Shown here piece after piece: positions 14,369-23,506 of a stretch of DNA of 40,050 bases (positions are counted from its first letter, which is position 1; every line of letters begins with the position of its first letter). Location: NCBI GenBank assembly GCA_025358255.1, contig JANYKC010000038.1:1-40050 (forward strand). The letters run 5' to 3'. Position numbers and translations under genes: made by a program. The notes beneath the pieces were generated by a model that had not been told where the DNA came from, did no database searches, and was given only the letters and a program-made list of their open reading frames with translations. The DNA is from Spirochaetaceae bacterium (GTDB lineage: Bacteria; Spirochaetota; Spirochaetia; Treponematales; Rectinemataceae).

Positions 14369-16821
14369 ACCTACTCGGGGCCTTTTCGGGCAGCGCACAG
14401 ACGGGAATTCCCCTTCTCTACTCCCGCGATACCGTCGTTTTTCCCCAGGCCGTGGTGCCCTTGGCCGCTTCCACGAAACTGGCCGTGGCCGCCGTCGAAG
14501 AGGCCATGCAGGGGGACAAGCATGTCGTCGTCGCCCTGTTGAAACGCCAGGGCGACGAGAAGAAAGCCGATATCGAGGTACATGAGATCGGGACGGTCGC
14601 GCGCATCGTGCAGCAGGTTCGCCTACCCGATGGGAGTATCCGCCTCCTCGTGGAGGGCGAAAGGCGGGTGCGAATCCGCAAGAACGCCTTCAAGAAAAAC
14701 CATCTTGACGCCGTCATCGAGGAGCTTTCCGAGCCCCAGCCCTCCACTGAGGCGAAAGCCGAGATTGACGCATCCATGCGCCTGGTGCGGCGCAGTTTCG
14801 GGCAATACGCGGAGCTCATGAAAAAAATCCCGCCGGAGACCCTGGCTGCAACCGAGCGCGCCCAAGGCGCTCATGAGATTTGCGACGTGATCGGAAACGC
14901 CCTTCCCCTCAAGGCGGAAAAGAGACAGGAGCTTCTCGCTCCTGTTACCGCGGCGGAGCGCCTGGAGACCATCGAAGCCGCGCTCCAGAGCGAGATAGAG
15001 CTCCTCAATCTCCAGAAAAAGATAGGTGCGAAAGTAAAGAACCGCATAGACCGGAACCAGCGCGAATATTTCCTCCAGGAGCAGCTCAAGGAAATCAACA
15101 AGGAGCTCGGCCGGGACGATGAGGAGTCGGAGACCAAGGAACTCGAGCGGAACCTCCGGGCCAAGGATCCGCCCCAGGAAATCCTTGACAAAGCCAAGCG
15201 CGAACTTTCCCGCCTGGCCAAGCTCCAACCCTTCTCCCCAGAAGCGGGCGTGTTGCGCGTATATTGTGAATGGCTGGCCGACCTTGCCTGGTCGAACAAA
15301 AGCCTCGACAACCGGGACATCGCCAAGGCCCGTGAAGTCCTGGACGAAGACCATTACGGAATGAAAAAGCCCAAGGCGCGCATACTGGAGTTCATCGCCG
15401 TCCGCCAGCTTTCCGAGCGCGCGCGCGGTCCCATCCTTTGCCTGGTAGGCCCCCCCGGCACCGGCAAGACCTCACTGGGCCGCTCCGTCGCCAGGGCCCT
15501 TGGCCGGTCTTTCGTCCATTTCAGCCTTGGTGGCGTGAGGGACGAGGCGGAGATCCGGGGACACCGAAAGACCTATGTCGGAGCCTTGCCGGGCAAGATC
15601 ATCCAGTCGATGAAAAAAGCCGGAACGACAAACCCCGTTTTCCTCCTGGATGAAATCGACAAGATGTCCAGCGATTTCCGCGGCGATCCTGCCAGCGCCC
15701 TCCTTGAGGTCCTTGATCCAGAGCAGAATTCGGCCTTCACCGACCATTACCTTGAACTGCCTTACGATCTTTCCAATGTCATGTTCATCACGACGGCGAA
15801 CTCCCTTCATGGCATTCCCTATCCCCTCCTAGACCGCATGGAAGTCATCGAGATCCCCGGGTACAGCGAGTACGAAAAGCTCGAGATCGCCAAGAAATTC
15901 ATCATCCCGAAGCAGATCGCGGAAAACGGCCTGGGTGGGAGCTCGGTCAAGTTCCGCGATGCCGCGATCCTGGAGATAATACGCCACTATACGATGGAAT
16001 CCGGAGTCCGCAACCTCGAGCGGGAGATCGCGCACGTCGTACGGAAACTCGCCCAGGAAGCCGTGGAAGAAGGATGCGCAGTCGAGCCGGAAAAGCTGGC
16101 CGCCTGGTCGGCGATAGTCACGGACAAGCGCGTGACCGACCTCCTTGGCCGCCGCTTGCGGGAAGGCGATGTCATCTTCAAGGAAATCAGGGCCGGAGTG
16201 GCCTATGGCCTGGCCTGGACCGAACAGGGCGGCTCCCTCCTTCCCGTCGAAGCCATGTCCTTCGCCGGCGATGAAGGGCTCATCCTTACCGGAAACCTTG
16301 GCGACGTGATGAAGGAAAGCGCCCGTGCTGCCTTGACCTACATACGTTCAAAGGCCGGTGCTTTCGGCCTGACCGAGGCCGATTTCCACAAGCGCGCCCT
16401 CCACGTCCATGTGCCCGAAGGCGCCATTCCCAAGGATGGGCCTTCCGCAGGAATCACCCTCGCGGCAAGCATAATCTCCGCGCTGACGGGCATTCCCCTC
16501 CTTACGAGCCGGGCCATGACGGGGGAGATCACGCTTACAGGCCGGGTCTTGCCGGTAGGTGGCGTGAAGGAAAAAATCCTGGCCGCCCATCGGAACAAGA
16601 TCGAAACCATCATCCTCCCCGCGCTCAACGAAAAAGACCTGGACGATCTTCCCAAGGAAGTCAGGTCGTCATTGACCTTCATCTTCGCCGAAAACCTGCT
16701 CGACCTCATGCCGCACCTCTTCCCTGCTGACGCCTTCATCAAGGCAAAAAAAAACACTCTCCCGCCGGCAAAACCAACCGTCGCGGGCAAGGCCAAGAGC
16801 CCAAGGCCAAAAAAGCCTTGA
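14365..16821 (+). CDS. lon: ATP-dependent protease Lon
   Basis: AAA+ serine/lysine-dyad protease of 818 residues for damaged and regulatory proteins. The N-terminal substrate domain (about 1-200) and a coiled-coil stretch lead to Walker A GPPGTGKT, Walker [10 protein letters not shown], and the C-terminal peptidase with S694 (DGPSAGIT) and K737 (GGVKEK); their spacing of 43 equals that in E. coli (S679, K722). The last 26 residues are an unusual lysine/proline-rich tail ending PRPKKP. Overlaps clpX by ATGA. This is the only lon in the window. The thiamine riboswitch unit starts directly after it. Confidence 0.96.
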   Translation: MNLLGAFSGSAQTGIPLLYSRDTVVFPQAVVPLAASTKLAVAAVEEAMQGDKHVVVALLKRQGDEKKADIEVHEIGTVARIVQQVRLPDGSIRLLVEGERRVRIRKNAFKKNHLDAVIEELSEPQPSTEAKAEIDASMRLVRRSFGQYAELMKKIPPETLAATERAQGAHEICDVIGNALPLKAEKRQELLAPVTAAERLETIEAALQSEIELLNLQKKIGAKVKNRIDRNQREYFLQEQLKEINKELGRDDEESETKELERNLRAKDPPQEILDKAKRELSRLAKLQPFSPEAGVLRVYCEWLADLAWSNKSLDNRDIAKAREVLDEDHYGMKKPKARILEFIAVRQLSERARGPILCLVGPPGTGKTSLGRSVARALGRSFVHFSLGGVRDEAEIRGHRKTYVGALPGKIIQSMKKAGTTNPVFLLDEIDKMSSDFRGDPASALLEVLDPEQNSAFTDHYLELPYDLSNVMFITTANSLHGIPYPLLDRMEVIEIPGYSEYEKLEIAKKFIIPKQIAENGLGGSSVKFRDAAILEIIRHYTMESGVRNLEREIAHVVRKLAQEAVEEGCAVEPEKLAAWSAIVTDKRVTDLLGRRLREGDVIFKEIRAGVAYGLAWTEQGGSLLPVEAMSFAGDEGLILTGNLGDVMKESARAALTYIRSKAGAFGLTEADFHKRALHVHVPEGAIPKDGPSAGITLAASIISALTGIPLLTSRAMTGEITLTGRVLPVGGVKEKILAAHRNKIETIILPALNEKDLDDLPKEVRSSLTFIFAENLLDLMPHLFPADAFIKAKKNTLPPAKPTVAGKAKSPRPKKP

Positions 16822-16823
16822 GC

Positions 16824-16852
16824 TTGACAGAGTCCGGGCTTAGACAATAGTC
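16824..16852 (+). promoter_or_regulatory. Putative promoter of thiBPQ
   Basis: TTGACA (16824-16829), 17 bases, ATAGTC (16847-16852), immediately after lon and just before the riboswitch. The -10 is weak; GTCC and GGAC flank a small hairpin here. Confidence 0.45.
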
Positions 16853-16854
16853 TG

Positions 16855-16948
16855 GACCTAACCGGGGTGGCGCCCCTCCCGTCGGGAAGCGAAGCGTCTG
16901 AGATCATACCCGAAGAACCTGATCCGGATAATGCCGGCGGAGGGAGTC
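16855..16948 (+). promoter_or_regulatory. TPP riboswitch (THI element)
   Basis: Thiamine pyrophosphate-sensing aptamer. Conserved blocks are present in order: CCGGGGTG (16862-16869), a variable P3 arm, CTGAGA (16898-16903), ACCC, then ACCTGATCCGGATAATGCC and GGCGGAGGGA (16917-16945). The 3' side of the closing stem contains the Shine-Dalgarno GGAGGGAG and reaches the base before the thiB ATG. TPP binding should therefore hide the ribosome binding site and shut off translation of thiBPQ when TPP is plentiful. No terminator hairpin with a T-run is seen, so control is probably translational. Confidence 0.93.
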
Positions 16949-17950
16949 ATGCGCCATATTCTTCATGTGCCTGCGCTCGTCGTTTTCACCATCATTTTTT
17001 CATCTTGCTCTCCCAAGGAAGCTCCGGAACTCACGGTGTATTGCTATGATTCGTTTTCCGCCGAATGGGGCGCTGGGCCGAAACTTGCGCCGCTTTTCGA
17101 AAACTCCAGCGGCGTCAAGGTCAAATTCGTCTCGAAGGGCGATGGAGGACAGCTGCTTTCGGCCCTCATCATGGAGAAAGCCGTTCCCGTTGCGGACGTC
17201 GTCGTGGGACTGGACAACCAGCTTGCCCCCAAGGCCTTTGCCGCCGGGATCCTCGAGGCCTACAGGGTCAAGAGCCTTGATGGAGCTCCTTCCTGGCTCC
17301 GTTTCGATCCAAGCGGCAGGTTGACGCCGTTTGACTACGGCCAGTTCGCCATTATTTGGGACAGCAAAAAGCTTGCCAATCCGCCTGCGAGCCTCGAGGA
17401 CCTGACTAAGGGCATCTATGCCAAGAAGCTCATACTCATGGATCCCCGCACCTCGACACCAGGCCTCGGATTCCTTGCATGGACAAAGCTCGTCTATGGA
17501 GAGGGCTGGAAGGACTACTGGAAGCGATTGACCCCGAGCATCCTGGCGATGACGCCCAATTGGGATACGGGATATGGCCTATTCACCGCCGGAGAGGCGC
17601 CCTTGGTGCTCTCCTATGCCACAAGCCCCGCCTATCACCTGGAGAACGACAAGACCGATAGATATCGTGCGCTCGGGTTCCCCGAAGGCCATCCGGTGCA
17701 GATCGAGGCCGCCGGCATCGTGAAAGGGACCAAGCATCGTCATAATGCCGAGCTTTTCATGGACTTCCTCCTGTCGAAGGCCGCTCAGGCCGAGCTTCCC
17801 CTCACGCAGTATATGTATCCGGCAAATTCCGCGGCGGCCTTGCCCGCAAGCTTTTCCCTGGCACTCAAGCCCGGCAAGACCCTGGTGATCGACCCTGCCG
17901 GCTTGATGGATGACGCCCGGACCGCTGCGGAGATCGTGGCCGCCAAGTGA
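16949..17950 (+). CDS. thiB: Thiamine ABC transporter substrate-binding lipoprotein
   Basis: Periplasmic thiamine receptor of 333 residues, anchored by lipid at C20 (signal LVVFTIIFSSC). The mature part begins with ELTVYCYDSFSAEWG, which matches the ThiB/iron-binding solute receptor fold, followed by FVSKGDGGQLLSAL and VVVGLDNQLAPKA. The ATG at 16949 follows the riboswitch-embedded GGAGGG; an earlier ATG at 16931 lies inside the aptamer and is not used. The riboswitch makes thiamine (or TPP) the near-certain ligand. Its stop overlaps the thiP GTG start. Confidence 0.92.
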   Translation: MRHILHVPALVVFTIIFSSCSPKEAPELTVYCYDSFSAEWGAGPKLAPLFENSSGVKVKFVSKGDGGQLLSALIMEKAVPVADVVVGLDNQLAPKAFAAGILEAYRVKSLDGAPSWLRFDPSGRLTPFDYGQFAIIWDSKKLANPPASLEDLTKGIYAKKLILMDPRTSTPGLGFLAWTKLVYGEGWKDYWKRLTPSILAMTPNWDTGYGLFTAGEAPLVLSYATSPAYHLENDKTDRYRALGFPEGHPVQIEAAGIVKGTKHRHNAELFMDFLLSKAAQAELPLTQYMYPANSAAALPASFSLALKPGKTLVIDPAGLMDDARTAAEIVAAK

Positions 17951-19578
17951 AGCCGAGCCCACCGAAGGGTGATCACGGCGCACGTGCGGGGGCTTCAATC
18001 GCGCTGGCCTTGGTTGTCCTGCTCGCTGCCGCGCCCCTATCCGCCGCGCTTTTTTTCGTGTCCAAGGACGGCAAGCTTGGTGAGATCCTCGGCCAGACAC
18101 TGGTCTCGCCGGCGACGCTCAGGGCTCTAGGCTTTGGTCTCAAGCAAGCAGGCCTGAGCAGCCTATTCGCCCTCGCCCTGGGCCTGCCGGGGGCATGGTT
18201 TGTGGCACGCTTCGATTTTCCGGGAAAGCGTTTTTTCCGCGCGCTCGCCGCGGTACCGTTCTGTGTCCCACCGATCCTGGTAGTCCTGGCTTTTGTGCTG
18301 TTTTATGGCCGTGGCGGATTTGCCAACGCCTTTCTCATGCGGCTTTTTTCCCTTTCAAATCCGCCCTTGCGCTTCCTGTATTCCCTGGAAGGTCTTGTCC
18401 TCGTCCACGGCTTTTACAACTTCCCCGTCGTCCTTGAAACCGTCGGCAGCGTTTGGGCGAGGCTGCCCCGTGACCGCGAGGAGGCGGCGAAAACCCTCGG
18501 GGCAGGTCCATGCCGCGCTTTCCGTACAGGTACCCTCCCCTCGCTTTGGCCTTCCATTGTCCAGGCGACCAGCCTGGTGTTTCTCTTCTGCTTCTTCAGT
18601 TTCATCGTTGTCCTCGTTTTTGGGCCGCTGGGTGGAACCACGCTCGAGGTGGAAATCTACAGGGCCGCACGCTTTGATGCCGATCCTGCCACGGCATCCG
18701 CCCTTGCCCTCATCGAGACGGCGACAGCCATCGCGATCGTCCTCCTCCTTCAAATAGGCCGCTCGCGGAACAACGCTGTGATGCGAAACGCAGGGCTTGC
18801 CGTTCCTGCCGAAAAGCCCAAAGGAAGGTCCCTTTTTTTCCTGATCCTCTTCGCCCTGTGCATCCTCGTCTTTTTTATCGGTCCGCTCCTCAGCCTTGTC
18901 ATCCAGGCATTCATGGTGCGTCGCGGCATGGCGGGCACCTGGCACTTTGGCATCGGCAATTTCGGCAGGCTGTTGGGCGGATCGGATTGCCTGCTCTTGC
19001 AGGCGATCCTGGACAGCCTGGCCAGCGCCCTTCCGGCCGCCTTGATCTCGACCGCCCTCGGCACCGTCATCGCCCTCTTCATCAGGCGGGCAAAGGCTGG
19101 CAGCATCGTGGAAGCTGCGCTCAGCCTGCCACTGGCGGTCTCAGCCGTGGTAACAGCCCTGGGATGGTCCTTCCTCATGCCTGGAGGGAACCCTTTTCTC
19201 GTTAGCCTTGTGCTGGCGGTTTCCGCCTTGCCTTTCGCTTTGCGCGGCGTAGCCTCATCCCTGGCAACATTGGAAAAAAACCCTCCGTTGGCAGCCAGAA
19301 CCATGGGAGCCGGGCGAATACGGGCAGCCTTCGAGATAGAGCTCCCGGCCATAGCGCCTGCGGTCCTTTCCTCCGCCGCATTTTCGTTTTCGATAGCAGT
19401 GGGCGACGCAAGCATTCCCCTTCTCCTCGGACGGGGGGATTTCCAGCCCCTTCCCCTGCTCATCTACCGCTTGGTGGCTTCCTACCGCTTTCCCGAAGCA
19501 TGTGCGGCCGGCCTCGTCCTGGCCCTCCTCGGCGGCTTCGTATTCTTCCTGAAGGACAGGGGCAATGGACGTCCTTGA
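17947..19578 (+). CDS. thiP: Thiamine ABC transporter permease
   Basis: Inner-membrane permease of 543 residues made of two fused binding-protein-dependent transport modules, about 12 helices in total. Each half carries the cytoplasmic EAA-type loop that contacts the ATPase: EEAAKTLGAGPCRAFR in the first half and AARTMGAGRIRAAFEIELP in the second. The start is a GTG overlapping the thiB stop (GTGA). It overlaps thiQ by 14 bases. Part of the riboswitch-controlled thiBPQ operon. Confidence 0.9.
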   Translation: MKPSPPKGDHGARAGASIALALVVLLAAAPLSAALFFVSKDGKLGEILGQTLVSPATLRALGFGLKQAGLSSLFALALGLPGAWFVARFDFPGKRFFRALAAVPFCVPPILVVLAFVLFYGRGGFANAFLMRLFSLSNPPLRFLYSLEGLVLVHGFYNFPVVLETVGSVWARLPRDREEAAKTLGAGPCRAFRTGTLPSLWPSIVQATSLVFLFCFFSFIVVLVFGPLGGTTLEVEIYRAARFDADPATASALALIETATAIAIVLLLQIGRSRNNAVMRNAGLAVPAEKPKGRSLFFLILFALCILVFFIGPLLSLVIQAFMVRRGMAGTWHFGIGNFGRLLGGSDCLLLQAILDSLASALPAALISTALGTVIALFIRRAKAGSIVEAALSLPLAVSAVVTALGWSFLMPGGNPFLVSLVLAVSALPFALRGVASSLATLEKNPPLAARTMGAGRIRAAFEIELPAIAPAVLSSAAFSFSIAVGDASIPLLLGRGDFQPLPLLIYRLVASYRFPEACAAGLVLALLGGFVFFLKDRGNGRP

Positions 19579-20650
19579 AATCCATGGTCTTGCCTACCGC
19601 CGCCAAGCATTTGAGCTTCGCATCGACCTGATGTTGCCTGGGGATTCCTTTGGAGTCCTCCTCGGGCCTTCCGGCTGCGGAAAATCGACGGCATTGCGGC
19701 TGATCGCGGGACTGTTAACCGCTGAGGCGGGGAGCATCATGCTTGGTGGAAAGGAAATTTCGGGCCTTCCTCCGGATAGGCGGCGCGTCGGCCTGGTTTT
19801 CCAGGACCTTGCCCTCTTCGGCCACATGAGCGCCCGGCGGAACATCGAATATGGGCCGCGCCTCGCAGGAGCTGGAAAGGCCGAAAGCGGCCGGATATCC
19901 TCCGAGCTCGCGCAATGCTTCCGGATCTCTGCCCTCCTGGATCGCCTGCCTTCCGAACTTTCCGGTGGTGAACAACAGCGGGTTGCCTTGGCGCGAAGCC
20001 TCGCTGCCAAGCCCGCCCTCCTCCTCCTCGATGAACCCCTCTCCTCATTGGACGCGACCCTCCGTCGCGAACTCAGGTCGGAGATCAAGGAAAGGGTGAA
20101 GGAAAGGGGGGTGAGCGCCCTGCACGTGACCCATGACATCGAGGAAGCCCTCGCGCTGGCGGATAAGCTCTTCATCATGCAGGAGGGGAGGATCGTGGAG
20201 TCCGGGACTCCGCGCGAACTGTACGACAGTCCCCGCTCCGCCTTTGCCGCAAGACTCCTTGGAAGGGGTCCCCTGGTCGAAATCCACGCACTTGAGTTCG
20301 GGATGGCTGGGGTCAGGGGCAAGAGCGCCTTTGGCGCCTTTTCCTGCCCCTTGCCCGAAAGTGCGGACGCGAAGACTCAATGGTGCCTTCATTTTCCCCG
20401 CCAGGCGGGAAAGCTCGTCACCGAAGCGCAGGGCAGCCAGGACAACCTTTTCGAGGCGAGCTTGGTCTCCGCGAGCTATCTCGGCTCCGGCTGGCGGCTT
20501 CGCCTGCGGTCTGGGCCGGTCGCGGGAAGCAGGCCTGGTTGGCAGGAAGCCGAGATGGAAGTGGAAATAACGGACAGCGAATGCCCTCTGCCGGGGCAGA
20601 TCGTTCGCCTCGCCATTCCGAGCTCAGCTTGCCACCTTGTCCGGGCCTAA
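19565..20650 (+). CDS. thiQ: Thiamine ABC transporter ATP-binding protein
   Basis: ATPase of 361 residues that powers the ThiBP importer. Walker A GPSGCGKST, Q-loop in LVFQDLALFGH, ABC signature LSGGEQQR, Walker B LLLLDEPLSSLD and the switch histidine in HVTHD are all intact. About 120 residues after the ATPase core form a C-terminal TOBE-like beta domain (GSGWRLRLRSGP), longer than the usual short ThiQ (about 230 residues) and more like the Fe/spermidine-type ATPases. ATG with AGGGG just upstream. The gene ends five bases from the convergent regulator. Confidence 0.9.
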   Translation: MDVLEIHGLAYRRQAFELRIDLMLPGDSFGVLLGPSGCGKSTALRLIAGLLTAEAGSIMLGGKEISGLPPDRRRVGLVFQDLALFGHMSARRNIEYGPRLAGAGKAESGRISSELAQCFRISALLDRLPSELSGGEQQRVALARSLAAKPALLLLDEPLSSLDATLRRELRSEIKERVKERGVSALHVTHDIEEALALADKLFIMQEGRIVESGTPRELYDSPRSAFAARLLGRGPLVEIHALEFGMAGVRGKSAFGAFSCPLPESADAKTQWCLHFPRQAGKLVTEAQGSQDNLFEASLVSASYLGSGWRLRLRSGPVAGSRPGWQEAEMEVEITDSECPLPGQIVRLAIPSSACHLVRA

Positions 20651-20655
20651 TCACC

Positions 20656-22026
20656 CTAGTCGGGAGCATCCTGGAAGCGACCCGGAACTTCAATGCGATA
20701 GTCCTTTACCTTGTTGAGCAGCGTGCGCCGCGTGATGCCAAGCTCCGCGGCGCTCTTTTCCCTATGCCAGGCATTGTGTTTGAGTGAAGCGACGATGGCG
20801 CGCTTTTCGATTTCAGCAAGGCTCCTCGCAGCAGGCTCCTCCGGTTCTTCCCCTCTTCCGCGTCCCGGAAGAGCCGGTTTTTGCGCGAAGCCAAAATCCC
20901 GCGCTTCCAGGATTTCGCCATCCGCAAGGATGAGGGCCCTCTCCATCGCGTTTTCAAGCTCGCGGACATTGCCGGGGAAGGGATAGGATTCCAAGAGGGC
21001 CAGGGCATCCTGGCTCATGCCGCGGACGCGACGGCCCATTTCGGCGCTGAATTTGCGCAAGAAAAAGCCGGCTAGTATGCCAATGTCACCGGTGCGCTCG
21101 CTCAAGGGCGGAAGCCTCAGGCGGATCACATTCAGGCGGTAATATAGGTCCTCACGGAAACCTCCATCACGCACGGCGATTTCAAGGTCCTGGTTGGTGG
21201 CTGCCAAGATACGCACATCTATCGGGATGCCGCGTGAGGCACCAAGCCGCATGACCTTTCGCTCCTGGATGACTCGGAGGAGCTTTACTTGCAGATGGAG
21301 GGGCATATCCCCGATTTCGTCGAGAAATAGGGTTCCACCTTGGGCGGCCTCGAACAGGCCGGTCCTGCGGGTGTCAGCTCCGGTGAAGGCCCCTTTTTCA
21401 TGTCCGAAGAGCTCGCTCTCCAGGAGGTTTTCGGGCACCGCTCCGGCATTTATTGGCACGAAAGATCCTTCCCGCCCTGACTTTTCGTGGATCAGCTGGG
21501 CGGCCACCTCTTTCCCTGTGCCGCTCTCCCCGGTAAGCAGTATGTTGGCCATCGAAGGCGCGGCGCGCTCGATCAGACGGAGGACTTCCTTCATGGCAGG
21601 GCTTTCCCCTATCAGGCCGCCCCCATCGCCGAAACGCCGGGAACCGGCCTCAAGACGGCTTGTGGCACGAGCGCCTGCAACGGCCTTCCTGAGACGAAGA
21701 ACTAGCTCATCGGGGTCAAAGGGCTTGATAAGATAGTCATATGCGCCGAGCTTCATTGCGGCCACTGCGTCTTTGACGTCGCCATGGGCTGACATCATGA
21801 TCACGGGAACGGGCGGGCCCTCGTCCTTTATCCAGGCCAGGAGCTCGAGTCCGCTCAAGCGGGGCATCCGGAGATCCGTGACGACGCCGTCGAAGGCCGA
21901 GTCCTCAAGCTGCCGCCTGGCTTCCAAGCCATCCTGGGCGGCAAAAGCCTCGATTCCCTCGATCTTGAGGTACTCGATGAGGGATTCGACCATTCGCTTC
22001 TCGTCATCGACGACAAGGATACGCAA
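20656..22026 (-). CDS. Sigma-54-dependent NtrC-family response regulator
   Basis: Activator of 456 residues with three domains. The receiver domain (1-115) has the acidic pair DD near position 8 and the phosphate acceptor D51 in VVTDLRMP. The AAA+ domain has Walker A GESGTGKE and the sigma-54 contact loop GAFTGA, then Walker B GGTLFLDEIGD. The C-terminal Fis-type helix-turn-helix includes KSAAELGITRRTLLNKV. The start is TTG at 22026 with a strong GAGGAGG four bases before. No histidine kinase is adjacent, so it is an orphan here; its targets and signal are unknown. Divergent from amrB with overlapping promoters. Confidence 0.94.
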   Translation of the reverse strand: MRILVVDDEKRMVESLIEYLKIEGIEAFAAQDGLEARRQLEDSAFDGVVTDLRMPRLSGLELLAWIKDEGPPVPVIMMSAHGDVKDAVAAMKLGAYDYLIKPFDPDELVLRLRKAVAGARATSRLEAGSRRFGDGGGLIGESPAMKEVLRLIERAAPSMANILLTGESGTGKEVAAQLIHEKSGREGSFVPINAGAVPENLLESELFGHEKGAFTGADTRRTGLFEAAQGGTLFLDEIGDMPLHLQVKLLRVIQERKVMRLGASRGIPIDVRILAATNQDLEIAVRDGGFREDLYYRLNVIRLRLPPLSERTGDIGILAGFFLRKFSAEMGRRVRGMSQDALALLESYPFPGNVRELENAMERALILADGEILEARDFGFAQKPALPGRGRGEEPEEPAARSLAEIEKRAIVASLKHNAWHREKSAAELGITRRTLLNKVKDYRIEVPGRFQDAPD

Positions 22027-22041
22027 GTGACCTCCTCAAGC

Positions 22042-22069
22042 TTGAAAGGACGCCGCTCTAGATTATACT
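22042..22069 (+). promoter_or_regulatory. Promoter of amrB-amrA (leaderless type)
   Basis: TTGAAA (22042-22047), 16 bases, TATACT (22064-22069), then only six bases to the ATG at 22076. Confidence 0.65.
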
Positions 22070-22083
22070 GAATGCATGGTCAA
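22055..22083 (-). promoter_or_regulatory. Promoter of the sigma-54 activator gene
   Basis: TTGACC (22083-22078), 17 bases, TAGAGC (22060-22055) on the minus strand. The -35 covers the amrB start codon region and the amrB -10 lies within its spacer, so the two divergent promoters overlap. The leader is about 20 bases with a strong ribosome binding site. Confidence 0.55.
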
Positions 22084-22945
22084 GGACAGTGAAAAGGGCA
22101 AGATCAGGGAATCAACCGTTGCCGGCATCTTCTACCCCGAGATTCCCGAGGAACTGGACAGGGAGCTGGATCGCCTTTTCCGCGGCCCGACCGTGGAGGT
22201 GGATGCGCGTCCCGTGTATGGAGCGCGTGCCATCGTCTCCCCCCATGCCGGCCTTGGATATTCCGGGGACCTTGCAGCATTGGCCTGGCGATCGGTCGCC
22301 CCGCGGGAAATCAAGACGGTCGTCATCCTATCGCCGCTTCACCGGGCCGAGGAAGCCTGTGTCTACCTGCCTGAAGCCGACCTCTTCTCGACTCCACTCG
22401 GATCCATCGATGTCGACAGGCGCCTTGTAGCAGACATGCTCGACTGCGGGACCGTATTTTCAATGAACGATATTCCGCATTTCGAGGAGCATGGCATCGA
22501 ACTCCAGCTCCCGTTCATGAAGCGCCTCTATCCGGCAGCCCGTCTTGTGCCAATACTTGTAGGTCGGGCTTCACCTGCCCTTGTAAAATCCCTTGCTGCC
22601 GCCCTTGGCCTTGTGTTAGGCGAACGGAAGGAATCGACGCTGTTTGTCATATCCACTGACATGGCCACAGGCTTCGATACCAGCCTTATCACAGTACAGA
22701 GCGACAAGCTCATCCGCTTCATTTCCGAAGGCGACTGGGAGGCGATCCTGGAGATGAAAGCCCACGATACCCATGGAGCCTGCGGTTCCGCTTGCCTCGC
22801 CGCGTGGCTGGCATCATCCCTTGCCCGTGGCACCGAAAGCCAGGTGCTGGGCCGCCATGATTCCTCGCTGAGCCGGCAGAACGAGCAGGAACGCCTCGTC
22901 GAGTACGCGGCCATAGCCTTCATCAAGGCTGGAGGCAGGGGGTGA
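22076..22945 (+). CDS. amrB: AmmeMemoRadiSam system protein B (Memo-like)
   Basis: Memo-family protein of 289 residues, related to class III extradiol dioxygenases. Candidate metal ligands are H57 (SPHAGLGYSG), H89 (LSPLHR) and C236 (HGACGSAC), corresponding to the H49, H81 and C244 site of human Memo. The FEEHGIELQLPF segment is a family hallmark. The His of the usual S-D-F-x-H stretch is absent (STDMATGF). No Shine-Dalgarno; TATACT ends six bases before the ATG, so it is probably leaderless. It overlaps amrA by GTGA. Partner radical SAM gene at 9.3 kb. The cellular role is unsettled. Confidence 0.9.
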   Translation: MVKDSEKGKIRESTVAGIFYPEIPEELDRELDRLFRGPTVEVDARPVYGARAIVSPHAGLGYSGDLAALAWRSVAPREIKTVVILSPLHRAEEACVYLPEADLFSTPLGSIDVDRRLVADMLDCGTVFSMNDIPHFEEHGIELQLPFMKRLYPAARLVPILVGRASPALVKSLAAALGLVLGERKESTLFVISTDMATGFDTSLITVQSDKLIRFISEGDWEAILEMKAHDTHGACGSACLAAWLASSLARGTESQVLGRHDSSLSRQNEQERLVEYAAIAFIKAGGRG

Positions 22946-23502
22946 TCGCCGAGCTATCTTGCGAGGACAAGCGAAGCCTCCTCGCATACGCGCGGAAAAC
23001 CATCGCCTCCAGGCTGATCGGCGGCCCGGAGCCTGACGTCCCCCCGGCTGAGGTCCTCAAGACAACCTGCGGCGCCTTCGTTTCCTTGCATGAAGCGGGA
23101 AAGCTCCGCGGTTGCATCGGCCGAATAGTGGGAGGCAGCCACCTTCTTGAGACTATCCATGCCATGGCGCTCGCGGCAGCCTTCGAAGATCCCCGTTTTG
23201 AGCCATTGGGCAAGGACGAGCTCGAGCTCGTGGACCTGGAGATCACCCTACTCTCCCCGATGCAACGCATCGATGATGTCTCGGAGATCGAGGTCGGGCG
23301 ACATGGGCTGTACATCGTGAAAGGATGGCATTCAGGCATCCTGCTCCCGCAGGTGGCGATTGAATACGATTGGGACCGCGCGACCTTCCTTCAGCAAGTC
23401 TGTTACAAGGCCGGAATGCAGGCTGATGCGTGGCGGGCTCCCGATGCGGAGCTCTTCGTGTTCGAGGGCCTTGTGTTCGGCGAAAAAACCGCCCGAGCCT
23501 AG
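22942..23502 (+). CDS. amrA: AmmeMemoRadiSam system protein A (AMMECR1 domain)
   Basis: AMMECR1-domain protein of 186 residues. The family core motif LRGCIGR is present, followed by AFEDPRFEPL, LEITLLSP, KGWHSGILLPQVA and the late CYKAGMQADAW. The conserved cysteine in RGCIG and the buried histidine of HSGILLPQ are kept. The start is a GTG overlapping the amrB stop, so the two are translationally coupled and transcribed together. It is convergent with the femX-like gene, four bases away. Biochemical activity is not known. Confidence 0.92.
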   Translation: MIAELSCEDKRSLLAYARKTIASRLIGGPEPDVPPAEVLKTTCGAFVSLHEAGKLRGCIGRIVGGSHLLETIHAMALAAAFEDPRFEPLGKDELELVDLEITLLSPMQRIDDVSEIEVGRHGLYIVKGWHSGILLPQVAIEYDWDRATFLQQVCYKAGMQADAWRAPDAELFVFEGLVFGEKTARA

Positions 23503-23506
23503 GTGC

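Noticed and set aside
11461..14398. Long minus-strand frames opposite tig, clpP and clpX
   Set aside because: They lie wholly against well-conserved genes, have shadow-like composition and no family motif.
16931..16948. ATG at 16931 as the thiB start
   Set aside because: It is inside the conserved core of the TPP aptamer (GATAATGCC); the ATG at 16949 has the GGAGGG site and a proper signal peptide.
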